Origin: Salinisphaera hydrothermalis C41B8
Lineage (GTDB): Bacteria; Pseudomonadota; Gammaproteobacteria; Nevskiales; Salinisphaeraceae
Length of the DNA: 64,000 bases
Direction of reading: 5' to 3'
Assembly: GCF_000732535.1 (NCBI RefSeq)
Contig: NZ_APNK01000002.1
Location: forward strand, 286,231 to 350,230
The stretch's first letter is position 1; each line of letters starts with the position of its first letter. Positions 44,022 through 52,753 of the stretch are shown piece after piece. The translations under genes were made by a program, and so were the position numbers. A model generated the notes under the pieces. It made no database searches and was not told where the DNA came from. It worked only from the letters and a program-made list of their open reading frames with translations.

Positions 44022-45290
44022 ATGCGCGTCGTCATTGCCCTGCTCGCTGCCGGTTTCCTCGCCCCGGCGACGGCCTCCACGCCCGAACACGCCCACGCCG
44101 CCGGCGGCACAACGCCGGCGCATATCCAAATTGTCGAAAGCGTGCCGACACACAGCATGTACGGCGAGCCCGGCGTACCGCGCACGCCAGAGGTCTGGCG
44201 TCGGATGATCGACGCGGCCCGCACGCGCATCGATATCGCGGCGTTCTATGTGGCCAACAAGCCGGGCGAAGCGCTCGCGCCCGTATTGGACGCCATCGCC
44301 GCACGCGCCAAGGCCGGCGTGAACGTGCGCATCCTCACCGGCCCGACCTTCGCCGACGAAACCGACCAGAGCCTCGCGCCACTGGCGAAGCTCGCCAACG
44401 TCACCATCCGCCGCCTGCCCGTGAACAAGCTCACCGGCGGCGTGCTGCACGCCAAATATTTCGTGGTCGACGGCCACGATGCCTTCATCGGCAGCGCCAA
44501 CTGGGATTGGCGCGCCATGGACCAGATCCACGAGCTCGGCGTCCGTATCGACAGCCCGCGCATGGCCCGCACGCTGGATGCCACCTTCGATTTTGACTGG
44601 CGGCTGGCCGCCAACGGCGATCTGCCGGCCGCCCGCAAGCGCGCGGCCCAACCGCCGGCATTCGATCCGGTCACACGTGAGGCGCCGGTCGTGGTGGCAG
44701 ACGACAATGGCCGGATCACTGGCACCGCGTTCGAAGCGTTCTCGCCGCCCGCGCTCATGCCCGGCTGGATCACCACCGAGCAATCGGCGCTGGTCCGGCT
44801 CATCCACTCGGCGAGACGCCGTATCCGCATCCAGGTGATGAAGCTCTCGGCGATCAACGAATACGGGCCGCCCGGTTACTGGCCGGCGCTGGACAGCGCG
44901 CTACGCGATGCGGCCGCCCGCGGCGTGGCCGTGCAGATCGTGGTCGCCGACTGGGCTCTGCGCGAACCGATGCAGAGCTACCTCAAGAGCCTGGCCGTGT
45001 TGCCGAACATTACGGTCAAATACAGCCACGTGCCGATCGCGCCGCGCGGGTTCATTCCCTACGCCCGGGTCGAACACTGCAAGTACGCGGTCGCCGACGA
45101 CGACGCCGTGTATGTCGGCACCGGCAACTGGACGCGCAGCTATTTCGATGCCAGCGTCAATGCCTCGCTGTTCATGCACGACGGGCCCGCGGCGCACACG
45201 CTCAACGCTATCTTCGAGCGTGACTGGAACGGCCCGTACGTCCATACGATCGAACCCGGCGGCCATTACAATCCACCGCGTACGCACTAA
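44022..45290 (+). CDS. Exported phospholipase D-like protein with two HKD motifs
   Basis: The 422-residue product has a signal peptide (MRVVIALLAAGFLAPATA) and two PLD domains with complete catalytic motifs: HAKYFVVDGHDAFIGSANW (about residues 143-161) and HCKYAVADDDAVYVGTGNW (from about residue 352). The family includes phospholipases and nucleases of the phosphodiesterase type; with a phosphatase before and an RNase T2 after, a nuclease/phosphodiesterase role is favoured. I use the ATG at 44022, 10 bases after the phosphatase stop; ATG 43998 is an alternative that overlaps that gene. Confidence 0.85.
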   Translation: MRVVIALLAAGFLAPATASTPEHAHAAGGTTPAHIQIVESVPTHSMYGEPGVPRTPEVWRRMIDAARTRIDIAAFYVANKPGEALAPVLDAIAARAKAGVNVRILTGPTFADETDQSLAPLAKLANVTIRRLPVNKLTGGVLHAKYFVVDGHDAFIGSANWDWRAMDQIHELGVRIDSPRMARTLDATFDFDWRLAANGDLPAARKRAAQPPAFDPVTREAPVVVADDNGRITGTAFEAFSPPALMPGWITTEQSALVRLIHSARRRIRIQVMKLSAINEYGPPGYWPALDSALRDAAARGVAVQIVVADWALREPMQSYLKSLAVLPNITVKYSHVPIAPRGFIPYARVEHCKYAVADDDAVYVGTGNWTRSYFDASVNASLFMHDGPAAHTLNAIFERDWNGPYVHTIEPGGHYNPPRTH

Positions 45291-45378
45291 GCGGGATGCG
45301 CGTAATCCGCGCCCGGCGGCCCGCGTGCACTCCCACTCGTTCGAATCATCCTGCAGACAAACCAAGCCGAAGCCGACC

Positions 45379-46116
45379 ATGCGTATTCGTATTGCCCTCG
45401 CCATTGTCCTGATCGCCATCGCAGGCGCCGCCACGGCCCAGGCCGATTCACTGCTGGCACCGAAAAAACACGGGGATTTCGGCCACTACACCCTGGCCCT
45501 GACCTGGCAGCCCGGGTTCTGTGCGGAAGGCCAGTGCGATGCCGACCAGAACCACGATATTCGGATCGGCTTGCACGGGCTGTGGGCGTCGCGGCCGCAG
45601 GATCTCATCTCGCGCGGTGTGGCGGCGCAGCAATGGTGGTCACGCGGCTGCGATTTCTATCATCACAGTAACGCCACGCCGGATCTCGACGGCCCGACCC
45701 GGCGCAATCTCGAACGCGTGATGCCGCAACTCGATCCCAGCCTGCTGACGCATGAATACGACAAGCATGTCCAGTGCTTCGATTTCGACACCCAGCGCTT
45801 CTTCGCCACCGCGCTCGACCTGCGCCAGCGCATCGCCGGCAGCCCGCTGGGCGACTGGCTGCGCGAGCACGCCGGGCAACGCGTCGCCCGGGCCGACGTG
45901 CTGGCGCAATTCGATCGCACGTTCCATACGAACAAGACCGCGGCCCTGCAACTGCGCTGCAGCGGGCCCCACGATTCGCGTTATCTGAGCCAGCTCTGGT
46001 TCACCATTCCGCGCACACATCTGGCCGCATTCCCGCAGGACGCCGGGCTGATGAAAGCGCCAATCGCGCAGCACAACTGCCCCGCGCAGTTCCGGCTGCC
46101 GGACTGGTCGTCGTAG
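45379..46116 (+). CDS. Ribonuclease T2 (RNase I-type), exported
   Basis: The 245-residue precursor has a signal peptide (about 1-23, ATAQADS cleavage region). It has both T2 catalytic segments: CAS1 as IRIGLHGLWAS and CAS2 as LTHEYDKHVQC (His and Lys/His of the active site). The family fold starts at HYTLALTWQPGFC. Cysteines are spaced for disulfides. It cleaves RNA non-specifically in the periplasm through 2',3'-cyclic products, which the PLD-like and phosphatase proteins encoded upstream could process. I start at the ATG at 45379; the gap from the PLD gene is 88 bases. Confidence 0.88.
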   Translation: MRIRIALAIVLIAIAGAATAQADSLLAPKKHGDFGHYTLALTWQPGFCAEGQCDADQNHDIRIGLHGLWASRPQDLISRGVAAQQWWSRGCDFYHHSNATPDLDGPTRRNLERVMPQLDPSLLTHEYDKHVQCFDFDTQRFFATALDLRQRIAGSPLGDWLREHAGQRVARADVLAQFDRTFHTNKTAALQLRCSGPHDSRYLSQLWFTIPRTHLAAFPQDAGLMKAPIAQHNCPAQFRLPDWSS

Positions 46117-46223
46117 CCGCAAGGCAAGCCGCGGCAACCGCGCTGCGGCGCGGCTTGGCCCGGACGCGCGGCCATTCGGCTTCGTCTTCCAGCGTCCCCT
46201 GCGTTAATCTACGCGCTCGGCGC

Positions 46224-46300
46224 GTCCCCGTAGCTCAGCAGGATAGAGCAGCCGCCTCCTAAGCGGCAGGTCACAGGTTCGACTCCTGTCGGGGACGCCA
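46224..46300 (+). tRNA. tRNA-Arg (anticodon CCU)
   Basis: A 77-base cloverleaf is present: acceptor stem GTCCCCG/CGGGGAC, a D-arm with GCTC/GAGC, and anticodon stem GCCGC/GCGGC with loop CTCCTAA (anticodon CCT, decoding AGG). The T-arm is ACAGG-TTCGACT-CCTGT, and the 3' CCA is encoded. It stands alone between the RNase T2 and modE-like genes. No integrase or att-type repeat is visible next to it. Confidence 0.95.
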
Positions 46301-46336
46301 CTCATTCCACCGCCGTGGATGCAGCGAGAGCAACCC

Positions 46337-47146
46337 ATGACATCCGACGTCTCGCACCTTGAGGGGCAACTGCATCTCGGCCCGCGCCAGGGTGGCATCG
46401 GGGCCCGTCGCATCGCGTTGCTCGAGGCCATCGGGCAAACCGGCTCGATCACGGCCGCGGCCAAGGCCGTGGGCCTGAGTTACAAGGGCGCCTGGGATGC
46501 GGTCAACGCGGCCAACAATCTCGCCGATACGCCGCTGGTCGAGCGCACCACGGGCGGCGCGGGCGGCGGCGGCACCCGGCTCACCGAGCGCGGCCAGCGG
46601 CTGGTCGCCACCTATCGCGCGGCCGAGGCCGAGCAGCAACGCTTTCTCGCGCAACTCAATCGGCGCCTGGCGCATCTCGCCGGTGACGATCTCAATCTGA
46701 TGGAGCGTCTTGCCATGCAGACCAGCGCACGCAACCAGCTGCTGGGCCGTGTCACCGCCGTCAAACGCGGCACGGTCAACGTCGAAGTGGACCTCGAACT
46801 GGCCGGCGGTGATCCACTGGCGGCGGTTATCACTCAGACCAGCGCCGACAACCTCGGCGTCGAGCCGGGCGTCACCCTCACCGCGCTGATCAAAGCCAGC
46901 TGGTTGATTCTGGCCGCGGGCGACCTGTCATCCAGCGGGCTGTCGACGCGTAACCGCCTGGTCGGCACGGTCGAATCGATTACCTCCGACGAGGTCGCTG
47001 CCGAGATCACGTTGCGTCTGCCCGGCGGCGCGAGGCTGGCGGCCGTGGTCACGCGCGAATCGGGCGACGCCCTGGGGCTATCAGAAGGCGATACGGCCAC
47101 TGCCCTGTTCAAGGCTTCGAGCGTGATCCTGGCCCAGTCCGACTAG
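46337..47146 (+). CDS. modE: ModE-family molybdate-responsive transcriptional regulator
   Basis: The 269-residue protein has the ModE layout: an N-terminal winged helix-turn-helix (RRIALLEAIGQTGSITAAAK, then VGLSYKGAWDAVNAANNLAD, about residues 25-64) and two C-terminal Mop/TOBE domains (SARNQLLGRVTAVKRGTVNV and STRNRLVGTVESITSDEVAA). Molybdate binding to the Mop domains controls DNA binding to mod and molybdoenzyme promoters. No modABC genes are next to it. The ATG at 46337 is preferred to 46319. It ends with a 4-base tail overlap with the GFA-family gene. Confidence 0.9.
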   Translation: MTSDVSHLEGQLHLGPRQGGIGARRIALLEAIGQTGSITAAAKAVGLSYKGAWDAVNAANNLADTPLVERTTGGAGGGGTRLTERGQRLVATYRAAEAEQQRFLAQLNRRLAHLAGDDLNLMERLAMQTSARNQLLGRVTAVKRGTVNVEVDLELAGGDPLAAVITQTSADNLGVEPGVTLTALIKASWLILAAGDLSSSGLSTRNRLVGTVESITSDEVAAEITLRLPGGARLAAVVTRESGDALGLSEGDTATALFKASSVILAQSD

Positions 47147-47574
47147 TCGATCGCCTCGTAACGCAGAACACCCGCCAACGGTGCCCGCTTGCGATCGTCG
47201 TGATCGCGTGGATGCTCGATACCGTTCGCCACCGGCACCTCGGCGAAATCGAACGGGCTCAGCCCCTCAAGGCAGGCAACGTTCACGCCGTACTGCTCCG
47301 GGTTCGAACGGCGTTGATGATGAGTATAAATCCCGCAGCGCGAACAGAAGTAATGCTTGGCGGTACGCGTGCCAAACTGGTAATAGCTCAGCAAATCGGC
47401 GCCTTCGAGGATGGCGATGTCCGTAAGGGCAGCCGACACCGCGACCGCGCCGCGCATCCGACAGTACGAGCAATTGCACCGTCTGGCCGAGTGCAGGCCA
47501 TCGGACAGTCGCACATGGAAGCGCAAGCCGCCGCAATGGCAAGCGCCGTCGATGCTGTCGATGTCCAGATTCAT
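47143..47574 (-). CDS. GFA / CENP-V-like zinc-binding protein
   Basis: The 143-residue protein has the GFA (glutathione-dependent formaldehyde-activating-like) fold with the zinc cysteines visible: GACHCGGLRFHV, CNCSYCRMRGAVAV and HYFCSRCGIYTHHQRRSNP. The active role of most family members is unknown; some bind glutathione adducts. Start at 47574 (MNLDIDSIDG). Convergent with modE. Confidence 0.88.
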   Translation of the reverse strand: MNLDIDSIDGACHCGGLRFHVRLSDGLHSARRCNCSYCRMRGAVAVSAALTDIAILEGADLLSYYQFGTRTAKHYFCSRCGIYTHHQRRSNPEQYGVNVACLEGLSPFDFAEVPVANGIEHPRDHDDRKRAPLAGVLRYEAID

Positions 47575-47605
47575 AGCCCGCTCCTCGGCACCATGCCCGC
47601 CGCGC

Positions 47606-47634
47606 AAAAAAACGGCCCCGCCAACGCGAGGCCG
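47606..47634 (-). terminator. Terminator-like hairpin without an upstream gene
   Basis: On the minus strand CGGCC...GGCCG is followed by TTTTTTT (47606-47612). It resembles the PEP-CTERM gene terminator at 48112-48140, but no minus-strand gene is visible between 47635 and 48110. Confidence 0.5.
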
Positions 47635-48111
47635 CGAGCTCCGATACTTCGGAGAGCCGGATCGAGAACCCGGCTGCAGGGAGCTATTGTTTTTATTATG
47701 GCCCTGTCTCGCAAGACAGGTTGCACGCCACCCGTGGATAACTGAGCAATTTCCGCGCCAGTTCGCCCAGCGACGCCGTTTTCTTTATAGCGCCCTGATT
47801 TATCGATGAAAAAATTCGGCGTCGCCGAAAACGCACAAACAGGAACACCCCGGCGTGTAAGAAATTCCGACTCAGCAGGCCCGTACCATCTGTTTACCAC
47901 CGTGGTGGAGGTAGCTCACCAGATTTGAACTCCCGCTCATTTCACGCCCTGCCGCGTCCGGCCGACCTGTGTTCGGAGCGCGACGCGGGCGATGATCGCA
48001 CGCGAGGTGTCGGCCGTGGCCGATCCTCTCGGCAGCCCCCGCCGGCGTCAGATCTGGCGATTCAAGCCGACCGCTGATTGAATCGCAGCTATACGCCGCC
48101 AGACCTGCGAC

Positions 48112-48140
48112 AAAAAAACGGCCCAGGGGCGAGGCCGTTT
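48112..48140 (-). terminator. Rho-independent terminator of the PEP-CTERM gene
   Basis: On the minus strand the stem AAACGGCC / GGCCGTTT with loop TCGCCCCTG is followed by a run of Ts. It lies about 55 bases after the PEP-CTERM gene stop. Confidence 0.8.
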
Positions 48141-48193
48141 CTATTCCGGGAACGCCGGAGCCGGGTTATGAAACCGGGCTCGGCGAGCCGCTA

Positions 48194-48904
48194 TCAGGCC
48201 GCGCTGCCGCTCTGCTTCCGGCGGAAACCAAGCCCGGCCAGGACCAGCGCCAACCCGACGCCGAACATGCCGAATTGGGAGGGTTCCGGCACCGAATGCT
48301 CAACGGTCACATCGGCGTTCTGCAGCTGACCACTGTCAAAGCTGCCGTTGTCGCCGAACGTGGCGTTGCCGAGCGCAATATCGGTGTTCGTGAAGTTGAA
48401 GCCGGCCGACGAATCGAGACCGTAGTAATTGGCCAGACCGGAGTTAATGTCGTCCTCACCTACCACGATACTGGTCAGGCGGGACGCCGACGGGGAATTC
48501 AACACCGTCGCGCTGCTGATCGAGCCATGGAACAGCGCGCCCGATGCGATGACCTTGTTGCTGTCTTTGGTCATTGCCGTACCGGACAGCGTCAGGGCGT
48601 AGGGATCGGTGTTGGCGCCGAAATCCCACTCGCTCGGGCCTTCGGATGTATTCGCTCCGCTGGTAATGCTGATGGTGCAGCTGTTGCAGGTGAGGGTATT
48701 CGGGCTGTTCGCCGCGTCGCTATTGATCTCGTCAAACGAAATGCCGGAGCCAACGAGCGGGCCGCCGTTGCCGTCATAGCTGACCGAACCGGCCGGCGCC
48801 GCCGCACCGTGCTGGTCGAAATTGATCACAGAAGCCGAAGCCGAGACGCTCAGCCCAAGGGCGGCGATGGCCGCCGTTGTTGCAGCGAGATGATTGAACT
48901 GCAT
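48194..48904 (-). CDS. PEP-CTERM sorting-domain protein
   Basis: The 236-residue product has a signal peptide (about 1-25, LGLSVSASAS), a Ser/Asn/Gly-rich beta-type domain with one Cys pair (TCNSCTI), and a C-terminal PEP-CTERM sorting signal. That signal is VPEPSQFGMFGVGLALVLAG, then LGFRRKQ: Pro-Glu-Pro, a membrane helix and a basic tail. Such proteins are processed by an exosortase (EpsH/XrtA) and linked to exopolysaccharide; no exosortase gene is in this window. Start at 48904 (MQFNHLAATT). It is followed by a strong terminator and preceded by a possible sigma-54 promoter. Confidence 0.88.
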   Translation of the reverse strand: MQFNHLAATTAAIAALGLSVSASASVINFDQHGAAAPAGSVSYDGNGGPLVGSGISFDEINSDAANSPNTLTCNSCTISITSGANTSEGPSEWDFGANTDPYALTLSGTAMTKDSNKVIASGALFHGSISSATVLNSPSASRLTSIVVGEDDINSGLANYYGLDSSAGFNFTNTDIALGNATFGDNGSFDSGQLQNADVTVEHSVPEPSQFGMFGVGLALVLAGLGFRRKQSGSAA

Positions 48905-49345
48905 GAAATCTCCTAGAACGCTTTGCAGGTCACAAGCCGACAGCGCGAAATAGACGCAACCGACGTGTCGGCCCCTTGCCGCAAAAACCATTCCTAGCAA
49001 AAGAACACTGCTAAATTCTTTTATCTATTTGATATTATTTATTTATTTTTCAGCCTCCCCAGCAGCGCAGAAGCACCTGCAGTGGATGGTGTTAGATGAG
49101 CCGACGCGCAGCTCCGCGTGGCCCGGACCGGCCGCCGCAATGGCGTAAGATTGTCCGACACCGAGCCTGCCGCGTCGCAGGCTGATGCTCGACACCAACC
49201 AAACAAGTCTGCGCATGAAGGTCTGTAAACGAGCGAGTGCTCGCCTCGGTAGCCGAATTCGTTCAGGCCACTCTCCAAGGGTCACAATCTGACCCGCCGT
49301 CTCGTTAGACTGGCGAACGTTGCAACAGAGGGCGACGCCCGGCGC
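48905..49345. other. Gene-free gap between the PEP-CTERM gene and recC
   Basis: The 441-base gap has an AT-rich core (about 49005-49055) next to the possible sigma-54 promoter. The part nearer recC is GC-rich with only short shadow frames. I see no small gene or RNA that I can support. It must hold the promoters of both divergent genes. Confidence 0.5.
48980..48996 (-). promoter_or_regulatory. Possible sigma-54 (-24/-12) promoter of the PEP-CTERM gene
   Basis: The minus strand reads TAGGAATGGTTTTTGCG. GG and GC are separated by exactly 10 bases, with an exact TTGC at -12 but an imperfect -24 (TAGGAA against TTGGCA). Expected transcription would start about 65 bases before the gene. PEP-CTERM genes in some bacteria are under PrsR/RpoN control, which makes the match worth noting. 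Confidence 0.35.
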
Positions 49346-52300
49346 ATGTTTTATCTCTATCACCACAACGATCTATCGCGTCTGGCCGAACTGTTCGGCG
49401 CGCTGCGTGGACGGCGCGCCCGCGCCCCGCTGGGGATCGATACCGTGCTGGCGCCCAACGCCGGCATCGGCCGCTGGCTGCGCATCCAGCTCGCCGAGAG
49501 CGAAGGCATCGCAGCCAATATCGACGGGCGCCTGCCCGGCGAATTCATCTGGGACATGCTGCACGCCACGATGGATGACGCCGACGCGGGCGATCACTTC
49601 GAGCCGGATTGTCTGCCCTGGCATCTTTACGCCGCGCTGCCCGAGATCGCGCGTGAAGTGCCGGCGGTCGCCGATTATCTCGGCACGCCGGTGGACGAGG
49701 TCCGGCGCTATCAGCTCGCCCGCCAGCTTGCCGATGTCTTCGACCAATACCTGATCTATCGCGCCGACATGCTGGCTGCCTGGGAAGCCGGCGAGGTGCC
49801 GGCCGCCAACCCCGGCCGCTGGCAGGCCCGGGTCTGGCACTGGCTGACGCGCAACCACCGGCTCGGCACCACCCATCGCGCCCGCGTGCTCACGAACTTC
49901 ATCACGCGGCTTGGCAACGATCGCGGCCTGCAGCAACGCGTGATCGCTTATTGCCCGGACGAGCTCTATTGCTTCGGCCTGGTGGCGCTCGCGCCCGATC
50001 ATCTACGCCTGCTCTATGCGCTGGCCGAGCATGTCGACGTGCATTTCCTGTTGCCCAACCCTAGCGCGGCCTACTGGGGCGATATCACCGCGGGCCGGCT
50101 GCCGCTCGAGCTGCCCGATACCACCACGCCGGACGACGACGCCCTGCTGCCCGGCGAAGCCGCGGTGGAGGCCGGTCATCCGCTGCTGTCCGCGCTCGGC
50201 CGCATGGCGCGCGACACCCTGCGCGTGCTGTATTCCGACGAGTTCGCCGGCATGATCGAGCCCGAGCTGGGCGATCTGATGGATTACGACGTGCCGGCCG
50301 CCGACACGCTGCTGCATCGCGTGCAGGCCGATATCGTCGAACTGGATTGCAGCGCCTCGCCGCAGGGCATGGATAACGCCGATACGTCGTTCGAGGTCCA
50401 TGCCTGCCACAGCCCGCTGCGCGAGATTCAGGTGCTACAGGATCAGCTGCTGGATCGGCTGGCCGCAGACGACAAGCGCGTCGCCGCCGGCAAAATCAGC
50501 GAAACCGAGCGCCTCGCTCCGCGCGACATCATCGTCATGCTGCCGGATGTAGCCGCCTATGCCCCGGCGATCCAGGCCGTGTTCGGCGGTGCGGCGCCCG
50601 ATCGCTATCTGCCGTTTGGTCTCGCCGATCGTGCCCGCTCGGCCGCCCACCCGATCGTGACCTGTGTCTCCGCTCTGCTCGACCTGCCGCTGTCGCGCTG
50701 GGCCGCCAGCGAGCTGCTGGATCTACTGGCGGTGCCGGCCGTCATGCGGCGCTTCGGGCTGTCGGCCGGCGAACTGGACACGATCACCGACTGGGTGGGA
50801 GAAGCCGGCATCCGCTGGGGCCGGGACAAAGACCATCGCGCCGAACTCGGCGCCGGCGCGTTCGAACAAAACAGCTGGCGCTTCGGGCTCGACCGCTTGC
50901 TACTCGGCGTAGCCCAGTCGGACGACGAGACACTCACCGACGGCGTTGCGCCCTGGTCCGATCTGGAAGGCGGCATCACCGCCGCGCTCGGCAAGCTCTG
51001 GCGCTTCGAGGACACCCTCGCCACCGTCGCCGACGGCCTCGCCCAGCCGGCCACGCCGGGCGAATGGCAGACCCGGCTCAACACGATGGTCGATCTGCTC
51101 ATCGAACCATCGATGGACGCGCCGGACGAACAACGCGCCGTGGATTCCTTGCGCAACGTCTTCGCCCGGTTCGACACGGCCGAAAACTGCACCCGCGACA
51201 AGCCGCTCGCCGCCGACCGGGATTTGTCCTGGCCGGCGGTGCGCGACAGCCTGCGCGCCACGCTGGAAACGGCAGCCGAGCGCCAACCATTCCTGGCTGG
51301 CGGCATCACCTTCTGCGGCATGGTGCCGTTGCGCGCCGTGCCGTTCCGCATGGTCTGCGTGCTCGGCATGAACGACTCCGCCTTCCCGCGCCAGGACACT
51401 GGCCGGGCCTTCAACGTGATGTTCGACGCCCCGCGCCTGGGCGACCGCAACACCCGCGACGACGACCGGCTGCTGTTCCTGCAGGCACTCACCGCCGCGC
51501 GCGATGCCTTCTATATCAGTTATATCGGCCAGGACATGAATACCGGCGAGGAACTGCCCCCCTCGCCGATCGTGGGCGAGACGCTGGAGTTCCTGCGCCG
51601 GTATTATTTCGCGGGCGACGACAAGAAAGCCTTCGAGCGCCGGTTGATTCATCACCAGCCGATGCAGCCGTTCTCGCTGCGTTATTTCTCGCCGGAGGAA
51701 GACGATTCGCGCGTGTTCACCTATGCCGGCGACTGGCGCGATGCCACGCGCGCGTCCATCGGGGCCCGGCAAGCCCGCGAGCCACTGCTCGACGACAGCA
51801 CCGCGCCGGTGACCGAAGCCATTGAAGCGGTCGACCTCGACACGCTCAAGCGCTTTTTCGACCACCCGCCGCGGGCGTTCTTTCGCGAGCGCATCAAGCT
51901 CAATCTCGAAATCGAGGATCACCAGGTCGACGACGCCGAGCCCATCGCGCTCGACCCGCTCGCTGCCGCCCAGCTGCGCGACCGGCTGTTCGAGACCGCC
52001 GACCAGACCGGCGAAGCTGAGATCGACCTCGAACCCACCGCGCTCGAACGCGCCCGCGGCACGCTGCCGCCCCCGCCACTGGCCGCGCCAAACTATGCCG
52101 CGCAGGCCGAGGCCGTGAACGAACTGCTGCCGATCTGGCAGGGCTGGAAAGCCGAAGGCACACCCGAGACGCTCGATATCCAGCTCGATCTGGATATCGA
52201 TGAACTCGGCGTAATCCGCGTCACCGGCCGCGTTGCCCAGTGCTGGCCGAAGGCCATGCGTCGGCTACGCACCGGCAAGCTCAAGACGCGTTTTCGCCTG

Positions 52301-52753
52301 CGTTACTGGATCGAGTATCTGGCGACGGTGGCCGCCGGCCACGAACTCGATCTACACATGGCCGGTTTCGCGCCCGACAAGAAGACCGCCGAGCGGATTG
52401 AATATGCCGGCCGGATCGATTGCGACACCGCCCACGCCGAGCTGGCCCATCTCGTGCGGCTGTATATCCAGGGCCAGACCCGGCCGATCGCTTATCACCC
52501 CGATCTGGACGACAGCTACAACCCGCACCAGAACAAAGCGTTCGACAACCTCGGCTTTCGCTTCAAGCCGGCGGCGTACCACCCGCACCACCTGCTGCGC
52601 GATCCCTACTTCGCCATGCTGCTCGGCCCGCCCGACGCGCCGCTCGGCGAAACCGAGGACGACAGCCCGTTCATTGCGGCCATCGATGCTGTCAGCGGCC
52701 CCATGAACCAGACGATTCGCCCCGCGGAGAGCGATGCCGAGGCGCCGGCATGA
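49346..52753 (+). CDS. recC: Exodeoxyribonuclease V subunit gamma (RecC)
   Basis: RecC is the subunit of RecBCD that holds the split DNA strands and recognises Chi. The 1135-residue product starts MFYLYHHNDLSRLAEL, contains the family PNAGIGRWLRIQLAE segment (about residues 33-47) and FCGMVPLRAVPFRMVCVLGM with the inactive helicase-like core, and has the usual length (about 1100-1150). The order recC-recB is standard, with a 4-base ATGA overlap to recB. recD is displaced 5.6 kb from the recC end. Confidence 0.93.
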   Translation: MFYLYHHNDLSRLAELFGALRGRRARAPLGIDTVLAPNAGIGRWLRIQLAESEGIAANIDGRLPGEFIWDMLHATMDDADAGDHFEPDCLPWHLYAALPEIAREVPAVADYLGTPVDEVRRYQLARQLADVFDQYLIYRADMLAAWEAGEVPAANPGRWQARVWHWLTRNHRLGTTHRARVLTNFITRLGNDRGLQQRVIAYCPDELYCFGLVALAPDHLRLLYALAEHVDVHFLLPNPSAAYWGDITAGRLPLELPDTTTPDDDALLPGEAAVEAGHPLLSALGRMARDTLRVLYSDEFAGMIEPELGDLMDYDVPAADTLLHRVQADIVELDCSASPQGMDNADTSFEVHACHSPLREIQVLQDQLLDRLAADDKRVAAGKISETERLAPRDIIVMLPDVAAYAPAIQAVFGGAAPDRYLPFGLADRARSAAHPIVTCVSALLDLPLSRWAASELLDLLAVPAVMRRFGLSAGELDTITDWVGEAGIRWGRDKDHRAELGAGAFEQNSWRFGLDRLLLGVAQSDDETLTDGVAPWSDLEGGITAALGKLWRFEDTLATVADGLAQPATPGEWQTRLNTMVDLLIEPSMDAPDEQRAVDSLRNVFARFDTAENCTRDKPLAADRDLSWPAVRDSLRATLETAAERQPFLAGGITFCGMVPLRAVPFRMVCVLGMNDSAFPRQDTGRAFNVMFDAPRLGDRNTRDDDRLLFLQALTAARDAFYISYIGQDMNTGEELPPSPIVGETLEFLRRYYFAGDDKKAFERRLIHHQPMQPFSLRYFSPEEDDSRVFTYAGDWRDATRASIGARQAREPLLDDSTAPVTEAIEAVDLDTLKRFFDHPPRAFFRERIKLNLEIEDHQVDDAEPIALDPLAAAQLRDRLFETADQTGEAEIDLEPTALERARGTLPPPPLAAPNYAAQAEAVNELLPIWQGWKAEGTPETLDIQLDLDIDELGVIRVTGRVAQCWPKAMRRLRTGKLKTRFRLRYWIEYLATVAAGHELDLHMAGFAPDKKTAERIEYAGRIDCDTAHAELAHLVRLYIQGQTRPIAYHPDLDDSYNPHQNKAFDNLGFRFKPAAYHPHHLLRDPYFAMLLGPPDAPLGETEDDSPFIAAIDAVSGPMNQTIRPAESDAEAPA

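Larger units (their letters stand above)
47575..48193. other. Gene-free 619-base region with two related terminator-like segments
   Basis: No convincing gene is seen between the GFA gene start and the PEP-CTERM gene stop. Minus-strand open frames run through terminator hairpins. The stretches at about 47606-47690 and 48111-48190 are similar to each other on the minus strand: a CCGG-type imperfect repeat, then GCGGCCTCGC or ACGGCCTCGC, then GGGCCGTTTTTTTG. They look like duplicated 3' ends of a gene. Confidence 0.5.

Noticed and set aside
46224..46300. The tRNA-Arg gene as an integration site of a genomic island.
   Set aside because: No integrase, no partial tRNA repeat downstream and no composition change follow; the flanking genes look like core genes.
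47571..47900. A 109-residue minus-strand frame between the GFA and PEP-CTERM genes.
   Set aside because: It runs through a terminator hairpin and its T-tract and overlaps the GFA gene start; no family features.
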